A DNA stretch of 64,000 nucleotides, from positions 18,244,254 to 18,308,253 of the forward strand of contig NW_022145606.1 of assembly GCF_000002235.5 (NCBI RefSeq), read 5' to 3'. The translations under genes were made by a program, and so were the position numbers. Under the pieces are notes generated by a model. That model searched no databases. It had not been told where the DNA came from and was given only the letters and a program-made list of their open reading frames with translations. Origin of the DNA: Strongylocentrotus purpuratus (taxonomy: Eukaryota > Echinodermata > Echinoidea > Camarodonta > Strongylocentrotidae). Of this stretch, positions 26,140-37,622 are shown one piece after another (position 1 is the stretch's first letter; every line of letters begins with the position of its first letter).

Positions 26140-28190
26140 GTTGCATGCTCCTATAAAGGCATAAGGCATTTTCTAAAGCCCTCTATACCCATGGAGTACA
26201 TTTCAAAATTTGTGTAAATGTTTGCCCGTGAAAAACCTTGATTTAGACATCCTTAATCTTCACGGGCCAAGGCAAGCGAAGTATTTCTGGGTTGCCCGGA
26301 TACTACTTGACCTTTTGGGTTAGTTGCTCCCACCGCTAGAGCCCTGAAGCATTTTCTATAGCCCTATATATCCATGGAGTATATTCCAAAATTTGTGTAA
26401 ATGATTGCCCGTGAAAAACCTTGATTTAGACATCTTTAACCTTCATGGGCCAGGGCAAGTGAAGTATTTCTGGGTTGCCCGGATTTTACTTGACCCTTTG
26501 GGTTAGTTGCCTTTACCGCTTAAGCCGTGAGGCATTTTATATAGCCCTCTACACCCATGGAGTACATTTCAGAAATTCCTGAAATGCTTGCCCGTGAATA
26601 GTCTTGACTTGCACACCCTTAATTTTCACTGGCCAGGGCAAGCGAAGTATTTCTGGGTTGCCCGGATTTTACTTGACCCTTTGGGTTAGTTGCCTTCACC
26701 GCTTAAGCCGTGAGACATTTTATATAGCCCTCTATACTCATGGAGTACATTTCATAAATTCTTTAAATGCTTGCCTGTGAATAGTCTTGAATTGCACACC
26801 CTTAAACTTCAGGGGTCAGGGCAAGCGAAGTATTTCTGGGTTGCCCGGATACTACTTGACCCTTTGGGCTAGTTGCCTACACTGCTAAAGCCGTGAGCCT
26901 TTTTATATAACCCTCTATTCCCATGGAGTATATTTCAAAATTTTTGTAAATGTTTGCCCGTGAAAAACCTTGATTTAGACATCCTTAACCTTTATGGGCC
27001 AGGACAAGCGAAGTATTTCCAAGTTGCCCGGATACTACTTGACCCTTTGGGCTAGTTGCCTTCACCTCTAAAGCCGTGAGGCATTTTATATAGCCCTCTA
27101 TACCCATTGAGTACATTTCATAAATTCTTGAAATGCTTTCCCATGAATAGTCTTGAATTGCACATTTTTAACGTTCATGGGCCAGGGCAAGCGAAGTATT
27201 TCTGGGTTGCCCAGATACTACTTGACCCTTTGGGCTAGTTGCCCACACCGCTAGAGCCCTGAGGCAATTTCTATAGCCCTCTATACCCATGGAGTACATT
27301 TCAGAAATTCTTAAAATGCTTGCCCGTGAATAGTCTTGAATTGCACACCCTTCATCTTCACGGGCAAGGGCAAGTAAAGTATTTCTGAGTTGCCCAGATA
27401 CGACTTGACCCTTTGGGCTAGTTGCCTACACTCCTAAAGCCGTGAGGCTTTTTATATAGCCCTCTATACCCATGGAGTATATTTCAAAATTTGTGTAAAT
27501 GTTTGCCCGTGAAAAACCTTGATTTAGACATCCTTAACCTTCATGGGCCAGGGCAAGTGAATAATTTCTGGGTTGCCCGGATACTACTTGATCCTTTGGG
27601 CTAGTTGCTTTTACCGCTTAAGCCGTGAGGCTTTTTATATAGCCCTCTATACCGATGGAGTACATTTCATAAATTCTTGAAATGCTTGCCCGTGAAAAAC
27701 CTTGATTTAGACATTCTTAACTTTCATGGGCCAGGGCAAGCGAAGTATTTCTGGGTTGCCCAGATACTACTTGACCCTTTGTTGTAGTTGCATGCTCCTA
27801 TAAAGGCATGAGGCATTTTCTATAGCCCTCTATACCCATGGAGTACATTTCAAAATTTGTGTATATGTTTGCCCGTGAAAAACCTTGATTTAGACATCCT
27901 TAATCTTCACGGGCCATGGCAAGCGAAGTATTTCTGGGTTGCCCGGATACTACTTGACCCTTTGGGTTAGTTGCTCCCACCGCTAGAGCCCTGAAGCATT
28001 TTCTATAGCCCTATATACCCATGGAGTATATTCCAAAATTTGTGTAAATGATTGCCCGTGAAAAACCTTGATTTAGACATCTTTAACCTTCATGGGCCAG
28101 GGCAAGTGAAGTATTTCTAGGTTGCCCGGATTTTACTTGACCCTTTGGGTTAGTTGCCTTTACCGCTTAAGCCGTGAGGCATTTTATATA
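26140..28190 (+). repeat. Second, truncated copy of the right-type 21-mer
   Basis: 9-mer at 26,140-27,786, then the start of the 12-mer (catgaggcattttctatag, ctaggttgcccgg) to about 28,190. Identity with 24,350 breaks there: tctatacccattgag replaces tctacacccatggag. Confidence 0.82.
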
Positions 28191-29328
28191 GCCCTCTATA
28201 CCCATTGAGTACATTTCATAAATTCTTGAAATGCTTGCTGGTGAAAAACCTTGATTTAGACATTCTTAACTTTCATGGGCCAGGGCAAGCGAAGTATTTC
28301 TGGGTTGCCCAGATACTACTTGACCCTTTGGGCTAGTTGCCTGCCCCGCTAAAGGCGTGAGGCATTTTCTATAGCCCTCTATATCCATGGAGTACATTTC
28401 ATAAATTCTTAAAATGCTTGCCCATGATTAGTCTTGAAAATCACACCCTTAACCTTTAGGGGCCAGGGCAAGCGAAGTATTTCTGGGTTGCCCGGATACT
28501 ACTTGACCCTTTGGGCTAGTTGCCCACACCGCTAGAGCCCTGAGGCATTTTCTATAGCCCTCTATACCCATGGAGTACATTTCAGAAATTCTTGAAATGC
28601 TTGCCGGTGAAAAACCTTGATTTAGACATTCTTAACTTTCATGGGCCAGGGCAAGCGAAATATTTCTGGGTTGCCCAGATACTACTTGACCCTTTGGGCT
28701 AGTTGCCTACACTGCTAAACCCGTAAGGCATTTGATATAGCCCTCTATACCCATTGAGTACATTTCATAAATTCTTTAAATGCTTGCCTGTGAATAGTCT
28801 TTAATTGCACACCCTTAAACTTCAGGGGTCAGGGCAAGCGAAGTATTTCTGGGTTGCCCGGATACTACTTGACCCTTTGGGCTAGTTGCCTACACTGCTA
28901 AAGCCGTGAGCCTTTTTATATAACCCTATATTCCCATGGAGTATATTTCAAAATTTGTGTAAATGTTTGCCCGTGAAAAACCTTGATTTAGACATCCTTA
29001 ACCTTCATGGGCCAGGGCAAGCGATGTATTTCCAAGTTGCCCGGATACTACTTGACCCTTTGGGCTAGTTGCCTTCACCGCTAAAGCCGTGAGGCATTTT
29101 ATATAGCCCTCTATACCCATGGAGTACATTTCATAAATTCTTGAAATGCTTGCCGGTGAAAAACCTTGATTTAGACATTCTTAACTTTCATGGGCCAGAG
29201 CAAGCGAAGTATTTCTGGGTTGCCCGGATACTACTTGACCCTTTGGGCTAGTTGCCCACACCGCTAGAGCCCTGAGGCATTTTCTATAGCCCTCTATACC
29301 CATGGAGTACATTTCAGAAATTCTTGAA
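28191..29328 (+). repeat. Diverged edge of the satellite A array
   Basis: About six monomers outside the 21-mer pattern. Private variants include gcttgctggtgaaaaacc and gcttgccggtgaaaaacc, cccatgattagtcttg, aaacccgtaaggcatttg and gcgatgtatttcc. A rise in divergence toward the border with satellite B is usual for array edges. Confidence 0.8.
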
Positions 29329-30840
29329 TTTATTATTTTATCTTTATTTATTGCGCCATGTTCAAAACGATTAACTCGGTCTCCTAAGTGGTCTCATTAA
29401 GCTGCGTTTTAGCTTCTCTATCTGTTCGCGTCATCGGTTTATGTTTTTCATCTTTATTTATTGCGCAATGTTTAAAACGATTAACTCGGCCTCCTAAGTG
29501 ATATCATTAAATTGCATTTCAGTTTCTCTACCTGTTCGTGTCATCGGTTTATGCTTTTTATCTTTATTTATTGCGCAATGTTTAAAACGATAAACTCGGT
29601 CTCTTATCATTAAGTTGCGCTTGAGCTTCTCTACCTGTTCGTGTCATCGGTTTATGCTTTTAATCTTTATTAATTGCGCAATGTTTAAAACGATTAACTC
29701 GGTCTCCTAAGTGGTATCATTATTTACCGCTTGAGCTTCTCTATCTGTTTGCGTCATCGGTTTATGTTTTTCATCTTTATTTAATGCGCAATGTTTAAAA
29801 CGATTAACTCGGTCTCCTAAGTGGTATCATTATGCTGCGCTTTGGCTTCCTCTATCTGTTCGCGTCATCGGTTAATGTTTTTCATCTTTATTTATTGCGC
29901 AATGTTTAAAACGATTAACTTGGTCTCCTAAGTGATATCATTAAATTGCATTTGAGTTTCTCTACCTGTTCGTGTCATCGGTTTATGCTTTTTATCTTTA
30001 TTTATTGCGCAAAGTTTAAAACGATAAACTCGGTCTCCTATCATTAAGTTGCGTTTGAGCTTCTCTACTTGTTCGTGTCATCGGTTAATGCTTTTCATCT
30101 TTATTAATTGCGCAATGTTGAAAACGAAAAAATCGCGTATATACTGTCATATTGCGCAATAAAAGAGCCATTTGAAGCATTTCTTTACATTTGCAAATAT
30201 CTTTCATATAAAGAATGCCATGGTCTTCTAAGTGGTATCGTTATGTTGCGCTTGAGCTTTCTCTACTTGTTCGCGACATCGGTTTATATCTCTCATCTTT
30301 ATTTATTGCGCAATGTTGAAAACGATTAAATCGCGTATTTACTGTCATATTGCGCAATAAAAGAGCCATTTGAAGCATTTTTTACATTTGTAAATCTCTT
30401 TCTTAAAAAGAATGCTATGGTCTCCTAAGTGGTATCATTATGTTGCGCTTGAGCTTCTCTATCTGTTCGCATCATCGGTTTATGTTTTTCATCTTTATTT
30501 ATTGCGCAATGTTTAAAACGATTAACTCGGTCTCCTTAGTGGTATCATTATGCTGCGCTTGGGCTTCTTTAACTGTTTGCGTCATCGGTTTATGTTTTTC
30601 ATCTTTATTTATTGCGCAATATTGAAAACGATTAAATCGCGTATATACTGTCATATTACGCAATAAAAGAGCCATGTGAAGCATTTCTTACATTTGCAAA
30701 TATCTTTCTTAAAAAGAATGCCATGGTCTCCCTAAGTGGTATCATTATGTTGCGCTTGAGCTTCTCTATCTGTTCGCATCATCGATTTATGTTTTTCATC
30801 TTTATTTATTGCGCAATGTTTTAAACGATTAACTCGGTCT
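29329..30840 (+). repeat. B+ left segment, short units followed by long units
   Basis: Starts with about seven 110-bp units (one reduced to about 103 bp near 29,590-29,670, where ctcttatcattaag lacks part of ctcctaagtggtatc). 196-bp units follow from 30,108. The stretch from about 29,890 to 30,840 is duplicated at about 34,440-35,389 with an offset of 4,549 bp. Confidence 0.85.
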
Positions 30841-32487
30841 CCTTATAGTGGTATCATTATGCTGCGCTTGGGCTTCTTTATCTGTTTGCGTCATCGGTTC
30901 ATGTTTTTCATCTTTATTTATTGCGCAATGTTGAAAACGAAAAAATCGCGTATATAATGTCATATTGCGCAATAAAAGAGGCATTTGAAGCATTTTTAAC
31001 ATTTGCAAATATCTTTCTTATAAAAAATGCCATGGTCTTTAAAGTGGTATCATTATGTTGCACTTGAGCTTCTCTACCTGTTCGCGACATCGGTTTATAT
31101 CTCTCATCTTTATTTATTGCGTAATGTTTAAAACGATTAACTCGGTCTCCTAAGTGGTATCATTATGTTGCGCTTGAGCTTCTTTTAGTGTTCGCGTCAT
31201 CGGTTAATGTTTTTTATCTTTATTAATTGCGCAATGATTGCGCAATGTTTAAAACGATTAACTCGGTCTCCTAAGTGATATCATTAAGTTGCATTTGAGT
31301 TTCTCTACCTGTTCGTGTCATCGGTTTACGCTTTTTATCTTTATTAATTGCGCAATGTTGAAAACGATAAACTCGGTCTCCTAAGTGGTATCATTATTTA
31401 GCGCTTGAGCTTCTCTATTTGTTCGCGTCATCGGTTCATATCTCTGTTGTTTTTTTTATTGCGCAATGTTGAAAACGAAAAAAATCGCGTATATACTGTC
31501 ATATTGCGCAATAAAAGAGCCATTTGAAGCATTTTTTACATTTGTAAATATCTTTCCTAAAAAGAAAGCTACGGTCTCCTAATGCTGCGCTTGGGCTTCT
31601 TTATCTGTTTGCGTCATCGGTTTATGTTTTTCATCTTTTTTTATTGCGCAATGTTTTAAACGATTAACTCGGTCTCCTTATAGTGGTATCATTATGCTGC
31701 GCTTGGGCTTCTTTATCTGTTTGCGTCATCGGTTCATGTTTTTCATCTTTATTTATTGCGCAATGTTGAAAACGAAAAAATCGCGTATATAATGTCATAT
31801 TGCGCAATAAAAGAGGCATTTGAAGCATTTTTAACATTTGCAAATATCTTTCTTATAAAAAATGCCATGGTCTTTAAAGTGGTATCATTATGTTGCACTT
31901 GAGCTTCTCTACCTGTTCGCGACATCGGTTTATATCTCTCATCTTTATTTATTGCGTAATGTTTAAAACGATTAACTCGGTCTCCTAAGTGGTATCATTA
32001 TGTTGCGCTTGAGCTTCTTTTAGTGTTCGCGTCATCGGTTAATGTTTTTTATCTTTATTAATTGCGCAATGATTGCGCAATGTTTAAAACGATTAACTCG
32101 GTCTCCTAAGTGATATCATTAAGTTGCATTTGAGTTTCTCTACCTGTTCGTGTCATCGGTTTACGCTTTTTATCTTTATTAATTGCGCAATGTTGAAAAC
32201 GATAAACTCGGTCTCCTAAGTGGTATCATTATTTAGCGCTTGAGCTTCTCTATTTGTTCGCGTCATCGGTTCATATCTCTGTTTTTTTTTTTATTGCGCA
32301 ATGTTGAAAACGAAAAAAATCGCGTATATACTGTCATATTGCGCAATAAAAGAGCCATTTGAAGCATTTTTTACATTTGTAAATATCTTTCCTAAAAAGA
32401 AAGCTACGGTCTCCTAATGCTGCGCTTGGGCTTCTTTATCTGTTTGCGTCATCGGTTTATGTTTTTCATCTTTTTTATTGCGCAATG
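30841..32487 (+). repeat. Two tandem copies of an 835-bp satellite B HOR
   Basis: The marker ccttatagtgg occurs at 30,841 and 31,676. Using the equivalent copy at 40,873, the 835 bp resolve into subunits of 196, 110, 11, 110, 111, 185 and 112 bp. The 11-bp piece is a tandem duplication of the palindrome. The 185-bp unit lacks the aagtggtatca part of the link. The second copy here is collinear to about 32,487 and then switches to another long unit. Confidence 0.82.
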
Positions 32488-32784
32488 TTGAAAACGATAA
32501 AATCGCGTATATACTGTCATATTGCGCAATAAAAGAGCCATTTGAAGCATTTTTACATTTGCAAAAATCTTTCTTATAAAGAATGCCATGGTCTTCAAAG
32601 TGGTATCATTATGTTGCGCTTGAGCTTCTCTATCTGTTCGCATCATCGGTTTATGTTTTTCATCTTTATTTATTGCGCAATATTGAAAACGATTAAATCG
32701 CGTATATACTGTCATATTACGCAATAAAAGAGCCATGTGAAGCATTTCTTACATTTGCAAATATCTTTCTTAAAAAGAATGCTA

Positions 32785-33250
32785 TGAAATGCTTGCCCGT
32801 CAAAAACCTTGATTTAGACATTCTTTACTTTCATGGGCCAGGGCAAGCGAAGTATTTCTGGGTTGCCCAGATACTACTTGACCCTATGGGCTAGTTGCCT
32901 GCTCCGCTAAAGGCGTTAGGCTTTTTCTATAGCCCTCTATACCCATGGAATACATTTCAGAAATTCTTGAAATGATTGCCCGTGAAAAGTCTTGAATTGC
33001 ACACCCTTAACCTTCATGGGCCAGGGCAAGCGAAGTATTTCTAAGTTGCCCAGATACTACTTGACCCTTTGGGCTTGTTGCCTACACCGCTAGAGCCCTG
33101 AGGCATTTTCTATAGCCATCTATACCCATGGAGTACATTTCAGAAATTCTTGAAATGCTTGCCCGTGAATAGTCTTGAATTGCAAACCCTTAACCTTCAA
33201 GGGCCAGGGCAAGCGAATTATTTCTAAGTTGCCCGGATACTACTTGACCC
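32785..33250 (+). repeat. Satellite A island inside satellite B
   Basis: About 2.5 monomers of satellite A in plus orientation, from tgaaatgcttgcccgtc to gatactacttgaccc. Landmarks tagccctcta (near 32,930) and tagccatcta (near 33,113) keep the 183-bp period. Private changes include cccgtcaaaaacc, aggcgttaggctttt and tggaatacattt. On the left, B stops after aaaaagaatgctatg. On the right it resumes with atttataaataaggccatgg, which corresponds to the B sequence some 20 bp before the left break, so this is not a clean split of one unit. The first monomer is of the ttctttactttcatggg subtype also seen at about 17,100 and 20,030. Confidence 0.93.
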
Positions 33251-35389
33251 ATTTATAAATAAGGCCATGGTCTTCTTCTTGGTATCATTATGTTGCGTTT
33301 GAGCTTCTCTACCTGTTCGCGACATCGGTTTATATCTCTCATCTTTAATTATTGCGCAAGGTTGAAAACGATTAAATCGCGTATATACTGTCATATTACG
33401 CAATAAAAGAGCCATTTGAAGCATTTTTTTACATTTGTAAATATCTTTCTTAAAAAGAATGCTATGGTCTCCTAATTGGTATCATTATGTTGCGCTTGAG
33501 CTTCTCTATCTGTTCGCATCATCGGTTTATGTTTTTCATCCTTATTTATGAAGCATTTTTTACATTTGCAAATATCTTTCTTTAAAAAAATGCTATGGTC
33601 TCCTAAGTGGTATCATTATGTTGCGCTTGAGCTTCTCTACCTGTTCGTGTCTTTGGTTTATGCTTTTTATCTTTATTTATTGCGCAATGTTTAAAACGAT
33701 AAACTCGGTCTCCTAAGTGGTATCATTATTTAGCGCTTGAGCTTCTCTTATCTGTTCGCGTCATCGGTTTATGTTTTTCATCTTTATTCAATGCGCAATG
33801 TTTAAAACGATTAACTCGGTGTCCTAAGTGGTATAATTATGCTGCGCTTGGGCTTCTCTATCTGTTCGCGTCATCGGTTTATGTTTTTCATCTTTATTTA
33901 TTGCGCAATGTTTAAAACGATTAACTCGGTCTCCTAAGTGATATCATTAAATTGCATTTCAGTTTCTCTACCTGTTCGTGTCATCGGTTTATGCTTTTTA
34001 TCTTTATTTATTGCGCAATGTTTAAAACGATAAACTCGGTCTCTTATCATTAAGTTGCGCTTGAGCTTCTCTACCTGTTCGTGTCATCGGTTTATGCTTT
34101 TAATCTTTATTAATTGCGCAATGTTTAAAACGATTAACTCGGTCTCCTAAGTGATATCATTGAATTGCATTTGAGTTTCTCTACCTGTTCGTGTCATCGG
34201 TTTATGCTTTTAATCTTTATTAATTGCGCAATGTTTAAAACGATTAACTCGGTCTCCTAAGTGATATCATTATGTTGCATTTGAGTTTCTCTACCTGTTC
34301 GTGTCATCGGTTTATGCTTTTTATCTTTATTTATTGCGCCATGTTCAAAACGATTAACTCGGTCTCCTAAGTGGTCTCATTAAGCTGCGTTTTAGCTTCT
34401 CTATCTGTTCGCGTCATCGGTTTATGTTTTTCATCTTTATTTATTGCGCAATGTTTAAAACGATTAACTTGGTCTCCTAAGTGATATCATTAAATTGCAT
34501 TTGAGTTTCTCTACCTGTTCGTGTCATCGGTTTATGCTTTTTATCTTTATTTATTGCGCAAAGTTTAAAACGATAAACTCGGTCTCCTATCATTAAGTTG
34601 CGTTTGAGCTTCTCTACTTGTTCGTGTCATCGGTTAATGCTTTTCATCTTTATTAATTGCGCAATGTTGAAAACGAAAAAATCGCGTATATACTGTCATA
34701 TTGCGCAATAAAAGAGCCATTTGAAGCATTTCTTTACATTTGCAAATATCTTTCATATAAAGAATGCCATGGTCTTCTAAGTGGTATCGTTATGTTGCGC
34801 TTGAGCTTTCTCTACTTGTTCGCGACATCGGTTTATATCTCTCATCTTTATTTATTGCGCAATGTTGAAAACGATTAAATCGCGTATTTACTGTCATATT
34901 GCGCAATAAAAGAGCCATTTGAAGCATTTTTTACATTTGTAAATCTCTTTCTTAAAAAGAATGCTATGGTCTCCTAAGTGGTATCATTATGTTGCGCTTG
35001 AGCTTCTCTATCTGTTCGCATCATCGGTTTATGTTTTTCATCTTTATTTATTGCGCAATGTTTAAAACGATTAACTCGGTCTCCTTAGTGGTATCATTAT
35101 GCTGCGCTTGGGCTTCTTTAACTGTTTGCGTCATCGGTTTATGTTTTTCATCTTTATTTATTGCGCAATATTGAAAACGATTAAATCGCGTATATACTGT
35201 CATATTACGCAATAAAAGAGCCATGTGAAGCATTTCTTACATTTGCAAATATCTTTCTTAAAAAGAATGCCATGGTCTCCCTAAGTGGTATCATTATGTT
35301 GCGCTTGAGCTTCTCTATCTGTTCGCATCATCGGTTTATGTTTTTCATCTTTATTTATTGCGCAATGTTTTAAACGATTAACTCGGTCT
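33251..35389 (+). repeat. B+ segment with two overlapping duplications of the left edge
   Basis: Irregular 110- and 196-bp units. About 33,880-34,140 repeats 29,440-29,700 (offset 4,440). The ttgcgccatgttc unit at 34,334 repeats 29,351 (offset 4,983). From about 34,440 the sequence repeats 29,890 onward (offset 4,549). Near 33,548 a long unit has lost its head: atctttattta is fused directly to tgaagcatttttt. Confidence 0.82.
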
Positions 35390-37622
35390 CCTTATAGTGG
35401 TATCATTATGCTGCGCTTGGGCTTCTTTATCTGTTTGCGTCATCGGTTCATGTTTTTCATCTTTATTTATTGCGCAATGTTGAAAACGAAAAAATCGCGT
35501 ATATAATGTCATATTGCGCAATAAAAGAGGCATTTGAAGCATTTTTAACATTTGCAAATATCTTTCTTATAAAAAATGCCATGGTCTTTAAAGTGGTATC
35601 ATTATGTTGCACTTGAGCTTCTCTACCTGTTCGCGACATCGGTTTATATCTCTCATCTTTATTTATTGCGTAATGTTTAAAACGATTAACTCGGTCTCCT
35701 AAGTGGTATCATTATGTTGCGCTTGAGCTTCTTTTAGTGTTCGCGTCATCGGTTAATGTTTTTTATCTTTATTAATTGCGCAATGATTGCGCAATGTTTA
35801 AAACGATTAACTCGGTCTCCTAAGTGATATCATTAAGTTGCATTTGAGTTTCTCTACCTGTTCGTGTCATCGGTTTACGCTTTTTATCTTTATTAATTGC
35901 GCAATGTTGAAAACGATAAACTCGGTCTCCTAAGTGGTATCATTATTTAGCGCTTGAGCTTCTCTATTTGTTCGCGTCATCGGTTCATATCTCTGTTTTT
36001 TTTTTTATTGCGCAATGTTGAAAACGAAAAAAATCGCGTATATACTGTCATATTGCGCAATAAAAGAGCCATTTGAAGCATTTTTTACATTTGTAAATAT
36101 CTTTCTTAAAAAGAAAGCTACGGTCTCCTAATGCTGCGCTTGGGCTTCTTTATCTGTTTGCGTCATCGGTTTATGTTTTTCATCTTTTTTTATTGCGCAA
36201 TGTTGAAAACGATAAAATCGCGTATATACTGTCATATTACGCAATAAAAGAGCCATGTGAAGCATTTTTTACATTTGCAAAAATCTTTCTTATAAAGAAT
36301 GCCATGGTCTTCAAAGTGGTATCATTATGTTGCGCTTGAGCTTCTCTATCTGTTCGCATCATCGGTTTATGTTTTTCATCTTTATTTATTGCGCAATATT
36401 GAAAACGATTAAATCGCGTATATACTGTCATATTACGCAATAAAAGAGCCATGTGAAGCATTTCTTACATTTGCAAATATCTTTCTTAAAAAGAATGCTA
36501 TGGTCTCCCTAAGTGGTATCATTATGTTGCGCTTGAGCTTCTCTATCTGTTCGCATCATCGGTTTATGTTTTTCATCTTTATTTATTGCGCAATGTTTTA
36601 AACGATTAACTCGGTCTCCTTAGTGGTATCATTATGCTGCGCTTGGGCTTCTTTATCTGTTTGCGTCATCGGTTCATGTTTTTCATCTTTATTTATTGCG
36701 CAATGTTGAAAACGATAAAATCGCGTATATAATGTCATATTGCGCAATAAAAGAGGCATTTGAAGCATTTTTAACATTTGCAAATATCTTTCTTATAAAA
36801 AATGCCATGGTCTTTAAAGTGGTATCATTATGTTGCACTTGAGCTTCTCTACCTGTTCGCGACATCGGTTAATGTTTTTTATCTTTATTAATTGCGCAAT
36901 GATTGCGCAATGTTTAAAACGATTAACTCGGTCTCCTAAGTGGTATCATTATTTAGCGCTTGAGCTTCTCTATTTGTTCGCGTCATCGGTTCATATCTCT
37001 CTTTTTTTTTTTATTGCGCAATGTTGAAAACGAAAAAAATCGCGTATATACTGTCATATTGCGCAATAAAAGAGCCATTTGAAGCATTTTTTACATTTGT
37101 AAATATCTTTCTTAAAAAGAAAGCTACGGTCTCCTAATGCTGCGCTTGGGCTTCTTTATCTGTTTGCGTCATCGGTTTATGTTTTTCATCTTTTTTTATT
37201 GCGCAATGTTGAAAACGATAAAATCGCGTATATACTGTCATATTGCGCAATAAAAGAGCCATTTGAAGCATTTTTTACATTTGCAAAAATCTTTCTTATA
37301 AAGAATGCCATGGTCTTCAAAGTGGTATCATTATGTTGCGCTTGAGCTTCTCTATCTGTTCGCATCATCGGTTTATGTTTTTCATCTTTATTTATTGCGC
37401 AATGTTGAAAACGATAAAATCGCGTATATACTGTCATATTGCGCAATAAAAGAGCCATTTGAAGCATTTTTTACATTTGCAAAAATCTTTCTTATAAAGA
37501 ATGCCATGGTCTTCAAAGTGGTATCATTATGTTGCGCTTGAGCTTCTCTATCTGTTCGCATCATCGGTTTATGTTTTTCATCTTTATTTATTGCGCAATG
37601 TTTTAAACGATTAACTCGGTCT
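35390..37622 (+). repeat. Satellite B 2,233-bp HOR, copy 1
   Basis: Starts at ccttatagtgg, contains one 835-bp-type block, then long units with tattacgcaataaaag and gccatgtgaag, then the ttgcacttgagcttc, gcgacatcggttaatg unit and a T-tract unit. The next ccttatagtgg is at 37,623, 2,233 bp on. Confidence 0.85.

Larger units (their letters stand above)
1..29328 (+). repeat. Satellite A array, plus orientation (183-bp monomer, about 160 copies)
   Basis: The landmark tagccctcta (or taaccctcta) recurs at 21, 204, 387, 570, 753, 936, 1119 and 1302, exactly 183 bp apart, and the spacing holds to the end with only 1-5 bp indels. Each monomer has a fairly constant part of about 120 bp (from ggccagggcaag through cttgaccctttgggctag to ccatggagta) and a variable part of about 60 bp that exists in two main forms. 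An NcoI site (ccatgg) lies in most monomers. Although 183 is a multiple of three, every frame is closed by stops within a monomer or so, so this is not coding. The array is open to the left and ends at 29,328, where ttcttgaa passes into satellite B. The length is in the range typical of nucleosome-sized centromeric satellites; a centromeric role is inference. I do not recognise the family by name. Confidence 0.97.

Noticed and set aside
1..29328. CRISPR-like regular repetition
   Set aside because: Period 183 bp with similarity across the whole unit and no unique spacers; this is ordinary tandem satellite.
1..29328. TATA-box promoters (ttttatataGCCC) in every monomer
   Set aside because: AT-rich motif shared by all monomers with no linked transcript or frame; no evidence of a promoter from sequence alone.
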